The notes under the pieces were generated by a model. That model worked only from the letters and a program-made list of their open reading frames with translations, was not told the DNA's origin and made no database searches. Source: Ancistrus triradiatus (taxonomy: Eukaryota > Chordata > Actinopteri > Siluriformes > Loricariidae). Taken from it: DNA of 64,000 bases. Where the stretch lies: NCBI GenBank assembly GCA_025084515.1, contig JAJAGP010000085.1, positions 124,001-188,000 on the forward strand, read 5' to 3'. Positions 24,067-35,358 of the stretch are shown here, piece by piece. How positions within the stretch are numbered: position 1 is the first letter of the stretch; every line of letters starts with the position of its first letter. The translations under genes and the position numbers were made by a program.

Positions 24067-27000
24067 TTAACTCACAGGGATGGAGCGGCTAAGATGGCGG
24101 CCTGGAAGCCCACCGAGCCTGAGCCGAGCTGGCCTGATCGTCCCTCTGATGCCAGGCCTGAGTGGAGATGCAGAAGGGTTGTTCAGGCCGTTGTTGGCCT
24201 CCTGCTGGAAGTTTGGTGCCGGGTATTTGAAGCCGAAGCGGGACGGAAGAGGGGAAGAAGGGCGGAGCAAACGTGGAGGTGGAAGGGAGGAGAAGGAGGA
24301 GACGCCACTGTCCTCATCGGGGAAGTCGTCTGGGCCGTGGAGATTGCCGAGAGAGCGGGCTAAACGAGGCCTGAGGCTGCATGGGGAGTCAGTAAGACAC
24401 ATCTGTAATGGCCGTGAGCGATACACATAAAAGCACCGCACTAGTGGGCAGCGGGTGACGTGCCAGTTTAATACGCTAGACCAGATTCCAGTACCAGTTC
24501 CAGTCCTCACATGAAGATGTTCTAGTACCAGTTCTGGTCCTCACACTAAGATGTTCCGGTACCAGTTCCAGTCTTCAGACTACGTTATTCCGGTACCAGA
24601 TCCAGTCGTCACACTAAAATGTTCCGGTACCAGATCCAGTCCTCACACTAAGATGTTCCGGTACCAGATCCAGTGGTCACACTAAAATGTTCCGGTACCA
24701 GTTCCAGTCCTCACACTAAGATGTTCTGGTACCAGATCCAGTCGTCACACTAAGATGTTCCGGTACCCAGTTTCAGTCCTCACACTAAGATGTTCCGGGT
24801 ACCAGAGATCCAGTCGTCCACACTAAAATGTTCCCGGTACCAGTTCCAGTCCTCACACTAAGTTATTCTGGTACCAGTTTCTAGTTCTTACACTAAAATG
24901 TTCCGGTACCAGTTCCAGTCCTCACACTAAGTTATTCTGGTACCAGTTCTAGTTCTTACACTAAAATGTTCCGGTACCAGTTTTTCCAGTCCTCACACTA
25001 AGTTATTCTGGTACCAGTTCTAGTTCTTACACTAAAATGTTCCGGTACCAGTTCCAGTCCTCACACTAAGATGTTCCAGTACCAGTTCCAGTCCTCACAC
25101 TAAGATGTTCCGGTACCAGATCCAGTCCTCACACTAAGATGTTCCGGTACCAGATCCAGTCCCTCACACTAAGATGTTCCGGTACCAGATTCCAGTCGTC
25201 ACAAACTAAAAATGTTTCTGGTACCAGGTCCAGTCCTCACACTAAGATGCTCCGGTACCAGTTCTGTTTCTACAAAAAAGATGTTTCGGTAACCAGTTTC
25301 AGTCCTCACACTAATTATTCTGGTACCAGTTCCAGTCCTCACACTAAGATGTTCCGCTACCAGATCCAGTCGTCACACTAAAATGTTCCGCTACCAGTTT
25401 TCAGTCCTTCACACTAAGATGTTCTGGTACCAGATCCAGTCCTCACACTAAGATGTTCCGGTACCAGATCCAGTCCCTTACACTAAGATGTTCCGGTACC
25501 AGATCCAGTCCGTCACACTAAAATGTTCCGGTACCAGTTCCAGTCCTCACACTAAGATGTTCCGGTACCAGTTCCAGTCCTCACACTAAGATGTTCCCGT
25601 ACCAGTTTCCAGTCCTCACACTAAAATGTTTCCGGTACCAGTTTCCAGTCCTCACACTAAAATGTTCCCGGTACCAGTTCCAGTCCTCACACTAAGATGT
25701 GTTCCGGGTAACCAGTTTTCAGTCCTCACACTAAGATGTTCCGGTACCAGATCCAGTCGTCACACTAAGATGTTCCGGTACCAGTTCCAATCCTCACACT
25801 AAGATGTTCCGGTACCAGTTCCAGTCCTCACACTAAGTTGTTCAGGTACCAGATCCAGTCGTCACACTAAAATGTTCTGGTACCAGGTCCAGTCCTCACA
25901 CTAAGATGTTCCGGTACCAGTTCCGTTCCTTACAAAAAGATGTTCCGGTACCAGTTTCAGTCCTCACACTAAATTATTCTGGTACCAGTTCCAGTCCTCA
26001 CACTAAGATGTTCCGGTATCGGTTCCAGTCATCACACTAAGATGTTCTGGGATCCAGTTCCAGTCCTCACACTAAGATGTTCCGCTACCAGATCCATTCA
26101 TGCATATAATGCCTTATACAATGTATATTTTCCGATGGTCTAGAACGGATCAATTCGGTTTACATTATTCCTAACGGGAAAAATTCTCAAAACGCCTCAA
26201 TAACGAATTAACGTTGAGTAACGAAAAGCAACACACCTCAGTTAGATTAGCTTAGATGTCATAATCTTATGTTGAACTCACCTCTTCAGGTTTCCAGCAG
26301 AGGAAGACGGGCTTCGTGCCAGCCTCCTTGGCAGAGGGCTGCCAGAGAATGGAAGATGAACTTTGGAAGACTTTAAGGGGGAAATGGTACCAGGTACAGA
26401 ACTGAACGTGCTGAAACCAAACAAGCAATTAAGCCATTTCACGAGGTCACACCGGCGAGGTCACGAAACACACAGTCTAGCACACAGAGTGAAGTTCATT
26501 AGGTACACCTACCTGGTTACTTTATTAGGGTTACTGAGCCCATAGGCCACATCTAATACTGTCAGTCCCATTACACCCATTCAGCAGTACGTAGGGGTGC
26601 AGGGGGTGGGATCTAGCAGCCACATGGCAGTTCATTTCAGGACACTACATTTCAGACATTACTCACGGTGGGACACTTTAGAGACACCGACTGACTTAAT
26701 GCATGTCTTTCAAACCCACTCCGACATGTGGAGAACATACAAACTCCACACAGGCAGGGGCTCACCCGGTCACAGGGTGTAAGTACCAGATAGGTGCTCC
26801 CAATGAAACGCCTGATCAGTGCGAGTATCAGTTCAGGCAGTGTGTTGAAGGCCCGCCTCGTACCTGAGCGTGGACCCTGACCTGGAAGGCCGTCGACACT
26901 TTAATGCCCGGAGCTTGTCTCCCTGAGTTAGACCCACGTCTTCTTCCACGTGACCATTCTGTGAGCAAGTACACACATCACGAAATGCAAACATGACTAT

Positions 27001-30000
27001 GTTGAACACACTGCTGAACCTATCAGGGCTAGAACTACCTCATCACGGCTTTGCGCGTTCAGGCTGCTGCTGCTAATGGTTATGCTGTCCATGCTGGACA
27101 TAAGGTGGCTGAAATCCCTCTCCGCATGCTGCCGCTGCCTCTGCTGCTTGGCCCGGTACAGGTCCCCATCCACCCACATGCTGTGCTGTTTTCTAGACGT
27201 GAAAGAGGAAGGTGTCGATAAACTAGACTGCATTGCCAGTTAGGGCACAGCTACATATCCGTACTCACTCTTCCAGAAAGTTCTGCTGGGGTCCGATGAC
27301 AGAACCAGGCCTGCAGATGCGGATCCAGGCGATAGCCTCTGCAGCTGTGAAGCGATAGTGCTTCATGAGGTAGCACCCGATCAGAGTTCCCGTCCTGCCC
27401 AGACCCGCTGCGCGCAGAGAGGAACCGTCAGCGTATCTTACCAGTCAGGCTTTATCTCATTAGCCAGCATCACCTTTGCAGCGGTCTCACCTTTGCAGTG
27501 GACGGCGACGGCGCCCTCTGCTGTCTCGCCGATGTGCAGGAAGCGCCGGACGATGAGGTCACTGGGTGTGCTGCCGTCCACGAAGAACAGGTCGTGATGC
27601 GCAAAGCCGGCGTCTGCGAAGCGGCGGCCCTCGTACATTTTCCTGTTGAGTCTCACCACGTCGCTGACGTCGTGCTGGCGGAAGTAGGGGAAGTACGCCT
27701 CCGGGGCGTGGACAGGGTAACCTTGGGATTATAATCGAGGACATTTTTTTATCCAATCTAGACAGCCATGAATGGATCTACAGGTGCATGGCCTGACCAA
27801 TCAGAACCCCGAACTCTACATATTTACCAAAAAGGATCAATAAATCGTTTACCCAGAACACTCACCATTTTCAATCTTACTCTTGGGGTGGGGTCCGCTG
27901 AAGGCCAGAAGCTTCCCCGGGACGATCCAGTTAAAGTCGCCATTTTCTACGCGCTTTAAAAACATCAGTTTTTAAAAATTGCACTTTACCATGTGCAGAA
28001 TGTACAGACACGACATGACCCGCACCTCGTAATGCTCGTACTCTTCAACGTCAAACGTCTCGAAGTCGAAGAACCCATGCTGCAAAGCCTTCGGAGGGGA
28101 AAAGGAACATTTTTAGAGTGATGTGCCACCCAAGCGTTGCTGTTTTAGTGGGTTTTTTCTTATATGTTTTAGAAATAATTGCTTATGAATAACCACTGGC
28201 AACAGGATAAGCCACAGGCAGGACTACACAGACATCGTGTTTAATGTGTTTAGACCAAATATTTAGTGACTGTCTAAAATAAATGGCAACGACAACGAGT
28301 AAACCTCTAAAAAGCAAACTTCAAACAAAAAGCAGGCCATTAACTGTTACAAAATGTGTTTCAACAGGACATAACGTGACAAAACCTGCGTGTGTATCCA
28401 ATAATACACCCCAATCGTGGCTGTTGCTGTTGTATCACACACGTATCACACACTTACTTTACGGATGCCTTGTAAACAGTCCAGGATGCTGAGACTGTAT
28501 GTACAGCTCCCAAAGGCAGCATCTCTGTAAAGACATCATTATCATCATGAATTTCTATTTCTACAGGCGCAGGGAGTGCACGTGACCATTCTCTAGGGCA
28601 GTGTCTGCCATCCTTTTTGAGCAAAAACTTTTAGAAAAATCACAAGGCACACCACCAAAGAAAAATGTCACAAAAAGTATATTTATTGAGATATAATGAA
28701 AATCTAGTCTCAGTTGACTGATTAAACCTGGGCTGGATTAGTTGAACACATAGCTGCTATCTTACAGCCCTCTAGTGGAAGAGAATGGAATTGTTCTGCC
28801 TGTCGCTACACGCCGCTCGCTTCGAGTACCAATCGGGTGAAACTGGATAATCTTCCAGTGGTTGGGAAACACTGCTCTAGAACATCACTACTGTCCTTTA
28901 CTGAGGCTAAAGGGAACGACCCTTTCCAGTCGGCACCATGGTAGTCAGCTATAGCGTTCAGGTTCCAACTAAAGCAAGATTCTTCATACAAAGAATATTC
29001 TTCCCTTGTGCACATTGGTCTAGGACTGGAAAGCAATCCATGAAGCTCCAGATTATCATTCTGAGCCTATTTTACATTCAAATGTGAGCCAAGGCTGAAC
29101 TTACTAGACTTCTCAGAAAGGTGGCACCTTGTGATAAAGGGTATACGAATTCCTTGAGTTTATAGTTTGATCTATGATAAGTGACTTTGCTAGTAAGAAT
29201 GGGAGTCTACATACATCTGGATGCTGGTGCCTTTAACCAATCGAAAATGAGCACATGAACATAACTCCACATTAACACATCGAGACGACCGACCGACCTT
29301 GGTCTTACCTAAAGGGAACGTACGATACGTTGGTGCCAGATATCAGCGCCCTGTAGACTTCCTCTGGAGTTCTCTTCAGGTAGATAACCTACAGCCAAGT
29401 ATTAAGAGTCACTACAGTCCTTCACGGTGTATCTGATCTAGAATCTTAAACAAGAGAACGTGGATGACCCACTGCGTAGGCGCCAATCAGGAAGGCGGCG
29501 TTGGCTCTCTTGTGCTGCTCGTAGCTGGTGTAATGAATGATGCGCTTCCTTGACAGTGTGAAGGACTGCAAAGATGACAAAAAATAAATGTTACTGCGAT
29601 ATGCCAAGTTCCTGATGGGACTGCGGTCTGGTCATTTTGCTGGCTAGTCAGAGAGACCAAAAGTATGTGACCTTCTTTGAGTGCCACTCATCTGTAGCCA
29701 GATTTTACCCCCCAAAAATGCAACGTAGCCTACATAAGAAGGCTTATAAGTGGGTATTAAAAAGGAGAGGAAGGCATTTAAGAACATTCTTATGAACTTC
29801 TTAGTGTTTGTCTTAAGCACCTTTCGCAGGTTCTAACTTAAGAAAGCGTTCGTGAATCCAGCCCCAGCAGCTTAAACACCACATCCCAGTCTTCTATGTA
29901 GCCTCAGCAGTGAGGACTTTGGATTATTTATTCCACTGCCGATGTGATTCTTGACCCTCATCACCTCCAAAGTCTGCAGGTTCCCCACAGTTTGCAATAC

Positions 30001-31345
30001 GGGTTGAGATATGAGGAATTCCACTGTGTGAATCTATAACGGAAGTCTTTCTTTGCCTATGAACCCCTGGCGACTGCACCGCCATTGATATGTCAGTTCC
30101 AGGCGCAACAAGTCCGTCTGAGCTCCGGATTCATTCAACAACTGTCAAAACCTTCTGTCAATCTCTGATCAGACACTAATGAGAGCTTGAGGGCCGTATC
30201 GTTTTCCTTTTCATTTCATCCTCATCATCTTTTCATTATTTTGACAGCACTTTGTAATCCACTTTCTACAGATGCTTTATAAATAAATATTATCACTTTT
30301 ATACCATTACAATCACGTTTAGTGATTTAGTGAAGCGCTTGCTGTAGCTTGCCAGCTTACCTTCAACTTCTTGTTCAGTTTGCAGCAGTACCTGTAGAGC
30401 ATGGCCAAATTCAATGGGCCGAAATCTGCATAGAAACTGAGACAGTCTTATATCAGACTTATATCCTCAAATGAACATTTAACCACTAATATACCACTGA
30501 ATAATAAACTGCTTGTTTTAATACCCAGGAAACCCAAAAATCACAGCCATACACTTAAAAAGACACCCCAGTGCCCACCTAGCATGCCATAAGGGCATTT
30601 CTGAGCCATTCCAAGCCCTGAGTGACGTATCGACACCCCAGCAAAGGCTCCAGACAGCCCACCCCCACCCGTATATACCGGAATATAATAATAACAGTTG
30701 GGATGATCCAGTACTCACTTTTCATAGATAAACTCATCGTCCGTACAGAAGTAGTGTGTCTGCGCTGTGCTTTTCGGTTTGCCTCGGAGAGTGGCAAAGT
30801 ATAACCGATCTGCAATGAAATATAAAAACATGCCAGATAAGCAAGAGTATGTGTTTTGACTAATTGTGTCTACATGGGGTGCCCGACCCAGTCTGAAGGC
30901 ACCCCCGTGACTCGAACCTTGGTCACTGTCGTGGTGGTCAAAACAAATATCAGAATAGGATTGAAGGAAAATTGGCGAGATCTACAGGCGGAGGATCGTC
31001 ATTGCATTACTCAAGGTGGAATGCAAGGCCCCAATAAGAGATGAATAACTGCCTATTCATGGTAACCGACTGCATATAAAGCAAAAAAGTGTGATTTTTC
31101 TTGATTACCATTTGTATAGAGCGACAAACCCGTTTTTAATCAATAGTTCAGTTTAAGGACACTATCTAGATTTGGAAGGCTGCTAAACAACGAAATTTAG
31201 AGCGCATTATTTAAGGTGGAACGCAATTAAAATAAAATATAAGGTTGCGTTCAGGCATTTGGGGCCTTTAAGAAAATAATAATTATCTTAATATAATACC
31301 TTTGATAAACTCAGCAGCTCCCAACAGGTCTCTCTCATGCGCCAT
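24067..31345 (-). CDS. cdc14a: CDC14A-type dual-specificity phosphatase (14 exons)
   Basis: CDC14 phosphatases remove phosphate from Ser/Thr-Pro sites; vertebrate CDC14A is linked to centrosome and cilium/stereocilium function. Exons: 31345-31300, 30809-30719, 30436-30361, 29565-29473, 29388-29309, 28524-28458, 28088-28026, 27953-27866, 27721-27491, 27407-27269, 27192-27039, 26958-26864, 26338-26282, 24376-24067, summing to 1,590 nt (529 aa; the human long form is about 594). The N-terminal half has 'ENFYADFGPLNLAMLYRYC' and 'KRANAAFLIGAYA'. The active-site loop HCKAGLGRTG, with Cys near residue 277, is split across exons 9 and 10 and preceded by 'FVDGSTPSD'. The C-terminal tail is shorter and diverged but keeps 'TQGDKLRALK', 'RSLGNL' and 'LSRSIP'. 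'SIP' abuts GTGAGT, so the final VS-stop may be read-through of a splice donor. 'ENFYADFG...' and the tail favour CDC14A over CDC14B. The copy (aa or ab) is not determined. Confidence 0.93.
24470..26095. repeat. 34-bp minisatellite in the last intron of CDC14A
   Basis: Roughly 45-48 head-to-tail copies of a 34-bp unit are present. The unit reads GTTCCGGTACCAGTTCCAGT followed by CCTCACACTAAGAT, and almost every copy carries the palindrome GGTACC. Variants differ at a few positions (TTCC/ATCC, CCTC/CGTC, AGAT/AAAT/AGTT). Between about 24845 and 25060 two variants alternate, giving a 68-bp higher-order unit repeated three times. Copies around 24770-25720 show many one-base homopolymer gains, which could be sequencing error. 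Confidence 0.95.
26690..26785 (-). mobile_element. SINE/L2-type repeat fragment
   Basis: The plus strand reads 'GACATGTGGAGAACATACAA ACTCCACACAGGC', the signature of a widespread fish SINE/L2 family, in the same orientation as the longer copy at 60630-60790. It lies in a CDC14A intron. Confidence 0.5.
28599..28874. mobile_element. hAT-like MITE with near 8-bp target duplication
   Basis: The ends are CAGTGTCTGCCATCC on the left and, reverse-complemented, CAGTGTTTCCCAACC on the right, like hAT termini. The flanks CTCTAGGG (28591-28598) and CTCTAGAA (28875-28882) match at six of eight positions, consistent with an old 8-bp duplication. No coding capacity. It lies in CDC14A intron 5. Confidence 0.65.
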
Positions 31346-32058
31346 TGGTTTGAACGCAGTGTTTACATTAAGTTATTAGACTGAACACGCTTTAAAACGA
31401 CGAAAATAAGTTCCCCCTGGTGTAGACCGCCTCCAAAATGGTCTCATGTCGAGGTAAAAATCTCCGAGAAGGGTTTTTTAACACCTTTTACCTAAATGCT
31501 GATACATTAAAAGCTTGTCCAAAGCGCTTGCGAGCCGAATCAAACTTATCCAGACGCTCTTTAAACTTAAGTCTTAGGCCGCGTCCCGATTCGCACTCTC
31601 TTACACTACAAAGTAAGTCCAAATAGTGCGCAGCTGATGTGTTTTCGCTCACTATTTAGTGCTACAGCCTTTGGATTAGGACCCAGCCGCTGCTTAAGAG
31701 TCGTTGCTTAGCAACTGCGTGTCCTCCTTTTAACCAATCTGAGCTCGAGACGCAGCGCGCGACGTCAAAAAAGGCGGGATTGAGCGCAAGCTTCTGAAGC
31801 GATTTTGGAGTTTCTGCCTCAGCTGGAGGGCAATTTAGAGAACTAATGTTCTCTAACAGTTTTTGTAGTTTTGTGACAGTTTTCAACGTGTAAGATTGAA
31901 TTCCTGAACTGAACATACGGATGAAAAAATTGGTTTCATCATGAATACTCAGTTTGACATGTTCTGTTCACTAAAAATTACCCCAACGCTTGGTGCTATC
32001 ACACTTTTCACATAAAGCTGTATCTTGCTAAAAAAAAAGAGAGAGAAACCAAACTATA

Positions 32059-32151
32059 TTGTGTTTTGGACAATGTCAACCATTTGAGTTAACCAGCACC
32101 AGACCAGGACTAACTAGCATAAACCAATTTTTACTAGCGTCCAAAACACAA
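32059..32151. repeat. Short inverted-repeat element
   Basis: The ends TTGTGTTTTGGAC and GTCCAAAACACAA are exact 13-bp inverted repeats enclosing 67 bp that includes 'ACCAGCACCAGACCAGGAC'. It could be a very small MITE. No target duplication was recognised. Confidence 0.5.
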
Positions 32152-32608
32152 TTTATGTTGATGTTTGCTGTTTTTAGCAGGGTTACCAGAATGTAGAGCA
32201 AACCTGGCATGACCACTTGGGACTGCCCTTACAAAAAAGTCCTGTGGTATTTGTTTTATCCACATGGCACAATCTAAGTAAGCATACCAGTCGTATTAAA
32301 ATGGGATGACATAATGACCCTACGCACATGATGAAACGTGGAGAAACGGAACATGAAAATTCTGTAGCCACTTACCAGCCTATGCCGGTACTCACAGGAC
32401 TCTTGTCCATCAGACATTCATGTGTCCATATGATGGAGATTCAGGACCACAGTTTGGTTTCCTTGGTCTGAAATCAAATCATGCTCTATTGCCGACTCAG
32501 TAGGAAGTGGTTTATTTACCAAACAGTGTTGAGTTCTGGAGGTTCTGGACCACAGTTGAGTTTCATTTTTCTGAAATCTCATAAAGCCCTCTTGCCAGCT
32601 TGGACTTA

Positions 32609-32765
32609 AGCACTATGGCAATTAGGTGTCAAAGGGTTCAAATCCCACCTCTGCCAAGCTGCCACTGTTGCACCTTTGAGCAAGTCTGTTAACCCACAAT
32701 TTCTTGGGACTGAAGTCACTCTGGAAAAAAAAAACATCTACAAAATGACTAAATGTAAATGTAAA
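32609..32765 (+). mobile_element. tRNA-derived SINE (degraded)
   Basis: It keeps 'GGTTCAAATCCCACCTCTGC CAAGCTGCCACTGTTG' and 'TTTGAGCAAGTCTGTTAACC' but has lost most of the tRNA-like head. The tail is interrupted by an A-run. Confidence 0.7.
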
Positions 32766-34559
32766 GCAGGAGACTCACCTGCAATGTGGGTAATCCATGC
32801 CATTGGTGGCACCATTGCTAGAGGCCTTCGTTTGACTCCCCGGTGTCCAGCCCATACGTGCAAACGGGACATGTCTTCATTGAGGTAGCTAAATAGAATA
32901 CTACAAAGCAGATGTTGTAGGAAACATCTTTAGATTTTGCTCACTACCACCTTCTCATTAGAGGATCACCGAATCTGGGTGAGACGCTTGTCCAAAGGAA
33001 ACAGAAGGCGGGATTTGTTCAACAGGTAAAGAAATGCACTCACCCGAATACCTGCCGTGGAACAAGAGAGATCAGCTCAAGTTACAGACTCAAGTTGCTT
33101 CCAAAAACAGCCTAGCTCATCTCCTGATGCAGCAACATGATACACTGGCCATAGGGTATCGGACATCACACATTTTTAATCTTGTTCTTAGATGTATCAG
33201 CTGCAGCAAAACAATCATGGCTCATTTTCGACCAACAATGGAACTGGTGCCATTTTTGGACAAATGGTGTATTCGTATGGTGGTGAAGAAGCAACATTCA
33301 AGATGGTGACACAGTGTAGAGATCAGGATCTAAACACAACCTGGTTTCCAAATGATTGATGGGTTCCATGACGCCAAACATGTAAAGGGGCATGTCAGTT
33401 TCACTGCCATTTAGAAAATGTCAGATAGGACAACCACATAACTGAATTGATCATTGTATTGTCTACATTGCATAACACATTGCACATTCAGTATTTATTG
33501 TTATAATGTTTATACACATGTCCAAATAGCTTGAAAATGGTTAGGAAAAGAAATAGCATTAGAGGGTGTATTAGCAATTGTCATGCAACAATATAAATAA
33601 TGCGTCTGAGAAAGGGAGGCTGGTCAAGGGAGGCAGGTTATTTGTGACCACAGGGTGGCGCCGTTTACACGCTCAACAAAACTGTTCTACTTTGCTGTTT
33701 TTTATGGATCTAAAAATGTGTCAAAATGTGTGTAAAAATATATTCTTATTACTAATTATATATATATTTATTATATTTTGTGCACAATCTTCTGCATATA
33801 TAAAAACGCCAGAACAAATAAAGTGATTTGATTGGTTGTTCAGGAGTCGTAGGTGTATCGTCAGCGATGAACGCCTGAGCTACAGATAGTCAAAAGATGA
33901 CTCACTCACAGATGTTATGTTTTTCACGATTATTAAGCATTATCGGACACTATATTCACTTAAATAAGTTCATTTTGACGTGAAAGTACTGTAATAAATA
34001 CAGAAAACGTATTAAACATATCGCTGTGTCTCATGTATTCGACGCCTTGACACCATCTTGTCTGTCGTTGTATTATCTTGGTTTGAGGATGAAGCGTGGC
34101 GGCGGTGGCGATGCGGTGCAGCTCAGACAACTGGTATCAGTTGCACTGTTATTGTTTGGAGGTTTTAAAAAGCATAATGCTTTAAAGTGACTACGTACTC
34201 AAGAAGTAATCTAGGACAGCCATAATAGTGTGTGCAGGTGATATTCAGCACAAACTACAAGTTAAGTAGTTTGGTCCTCTTTTTTATTTTATCAGAACTA
34301 AATTACCTATTTATTTTTGCACCTGCTTAAATCAACAACGACATACTGTAGCACATATGTGTTGCCATTGCATTAAACATGTTGCAGTGAGACATTAAAC
34401 TGACCTGATTCCATATCAGTCTTTCTGTGATGTTTGCTTTTAAAGTTAATACAGCTCACAAGTAAGAGAAGTCTACAGTGTGTTGAAGGTCATCATATTC
34501 TGTTTAAATTGTTACCTGCCACAATGCACCCTAAAAATAAATAAATTCAATCTCTTTTT

Positions 34560-34790
34560 TTGTATTCTACTTTTCTCCTTCCAACATGACAGCGACACAA
34601 AACACACCACCAAAACCACAACACAGTGGCTTAAGGATATAAAGCTGAAAGTTCTTGAGAGGTCAGATCCCTGACCTTAATCTGATAGCAAATCTGTGGA
34701 TAAACTTTGAGATAATTTTAGACATTCAACAAGGACAAATGGGCATTTTCCCTAGTCTATTTGTGCAAAGCCAGTAGAGACATATCCAGA
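34560..34790 (+). mobile_element. Tc1/mariner transposase relic
   Basis: A broken frame encodes 'DTKHTTKTTTQWLKDIKLKV LE', corresponding to the 'NDPKHTSKTTKQWLKDNKIK VLEW' segment of Tc1-like transposases. Stops follow within the next 20 codons. Confidence 0.7.
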
Positions 34791-35358
34791 CTGATGTGTG
34801 TAATTTAAGAAAACATAGCTCTATGAAGTCTTAAATCAGGGAACTGATCGCATTTTCAACCCTGTTATTCCAGTTTTACGTTCCAGTTAATTGAATGCTA
34901 AGGCAAAATGTGTAAATAAAGCTGGAAAAACGATTTTTGGTGTTTTATACGCTGGTGTCCTTCCACACCACACCACACCACATGCTAGTGACCATCGCAG
35001 TTTTCAAACTGCCAGTTTTTTAATGTTACAGCCTGCATCATTTGTTTTTGTCCTCAGTTGGAAGTAGGAAAAGAGTTGTGTCAGGATTTTCTGAGAGTAG
35101 ATTATATGACCATAATTTACAATGATTATTGTTTTCCTACCAAAGCCTCAGTTGTCATCCCGCCGCTATAGAGCAGGTACGAGACTGTGGACCTGTGGCA
35201 TTTATCATCCCTCAGCTTTCACCTCACAACAATGGAGAGGCTTCAGATCCACCAGTGGTATGACCGTATGTGGCCTAATTGTGGATTTTCGAAAAGCTCA
35301 GCATGCTTTACAACCAAATGATCTTATTGCAAATTCTATCCACTTCTATCCACTGCAG

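Larger units (their letters stand above)
31346..35358. other. Interval between CDC14A and the DBT remnant
   Basis: No exon of DBT or RTCA could be recognised on either strand. The interval holds a MITE end near 31577, a 93-bp inverted-repeat element, a SINE and a Tc1 relic. The CDC14A promoter should lie at its left edge. One short frame at 34088-34189 ('MKRGGGGDAVQLRQLVSV') is of unknown meaning. Confidence 0.55.

Noticed and set aside
25139..25381. Open frame with repeated 'MFRYQIQSSH'-type peptide
   Set aside because: It is produced by the 34-bp array; 34 is not a multiple of three and the frame survives only by local indels.
24470..26095. CRISPR-like regular array
   Set aside because: The unit is contiguous, without unique spacers, in a vertebrate intron. 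It is a minisatellite.
34088..34189. Short frame 'MKRGGGGDAVQLRQLVSVAL' upstream of the DBT remnant
   Set aside because: It could be imagined as an alternative first exon, but the donor is poor, no similarity to a DBT leader is recognised, and it stops after 33 codons.
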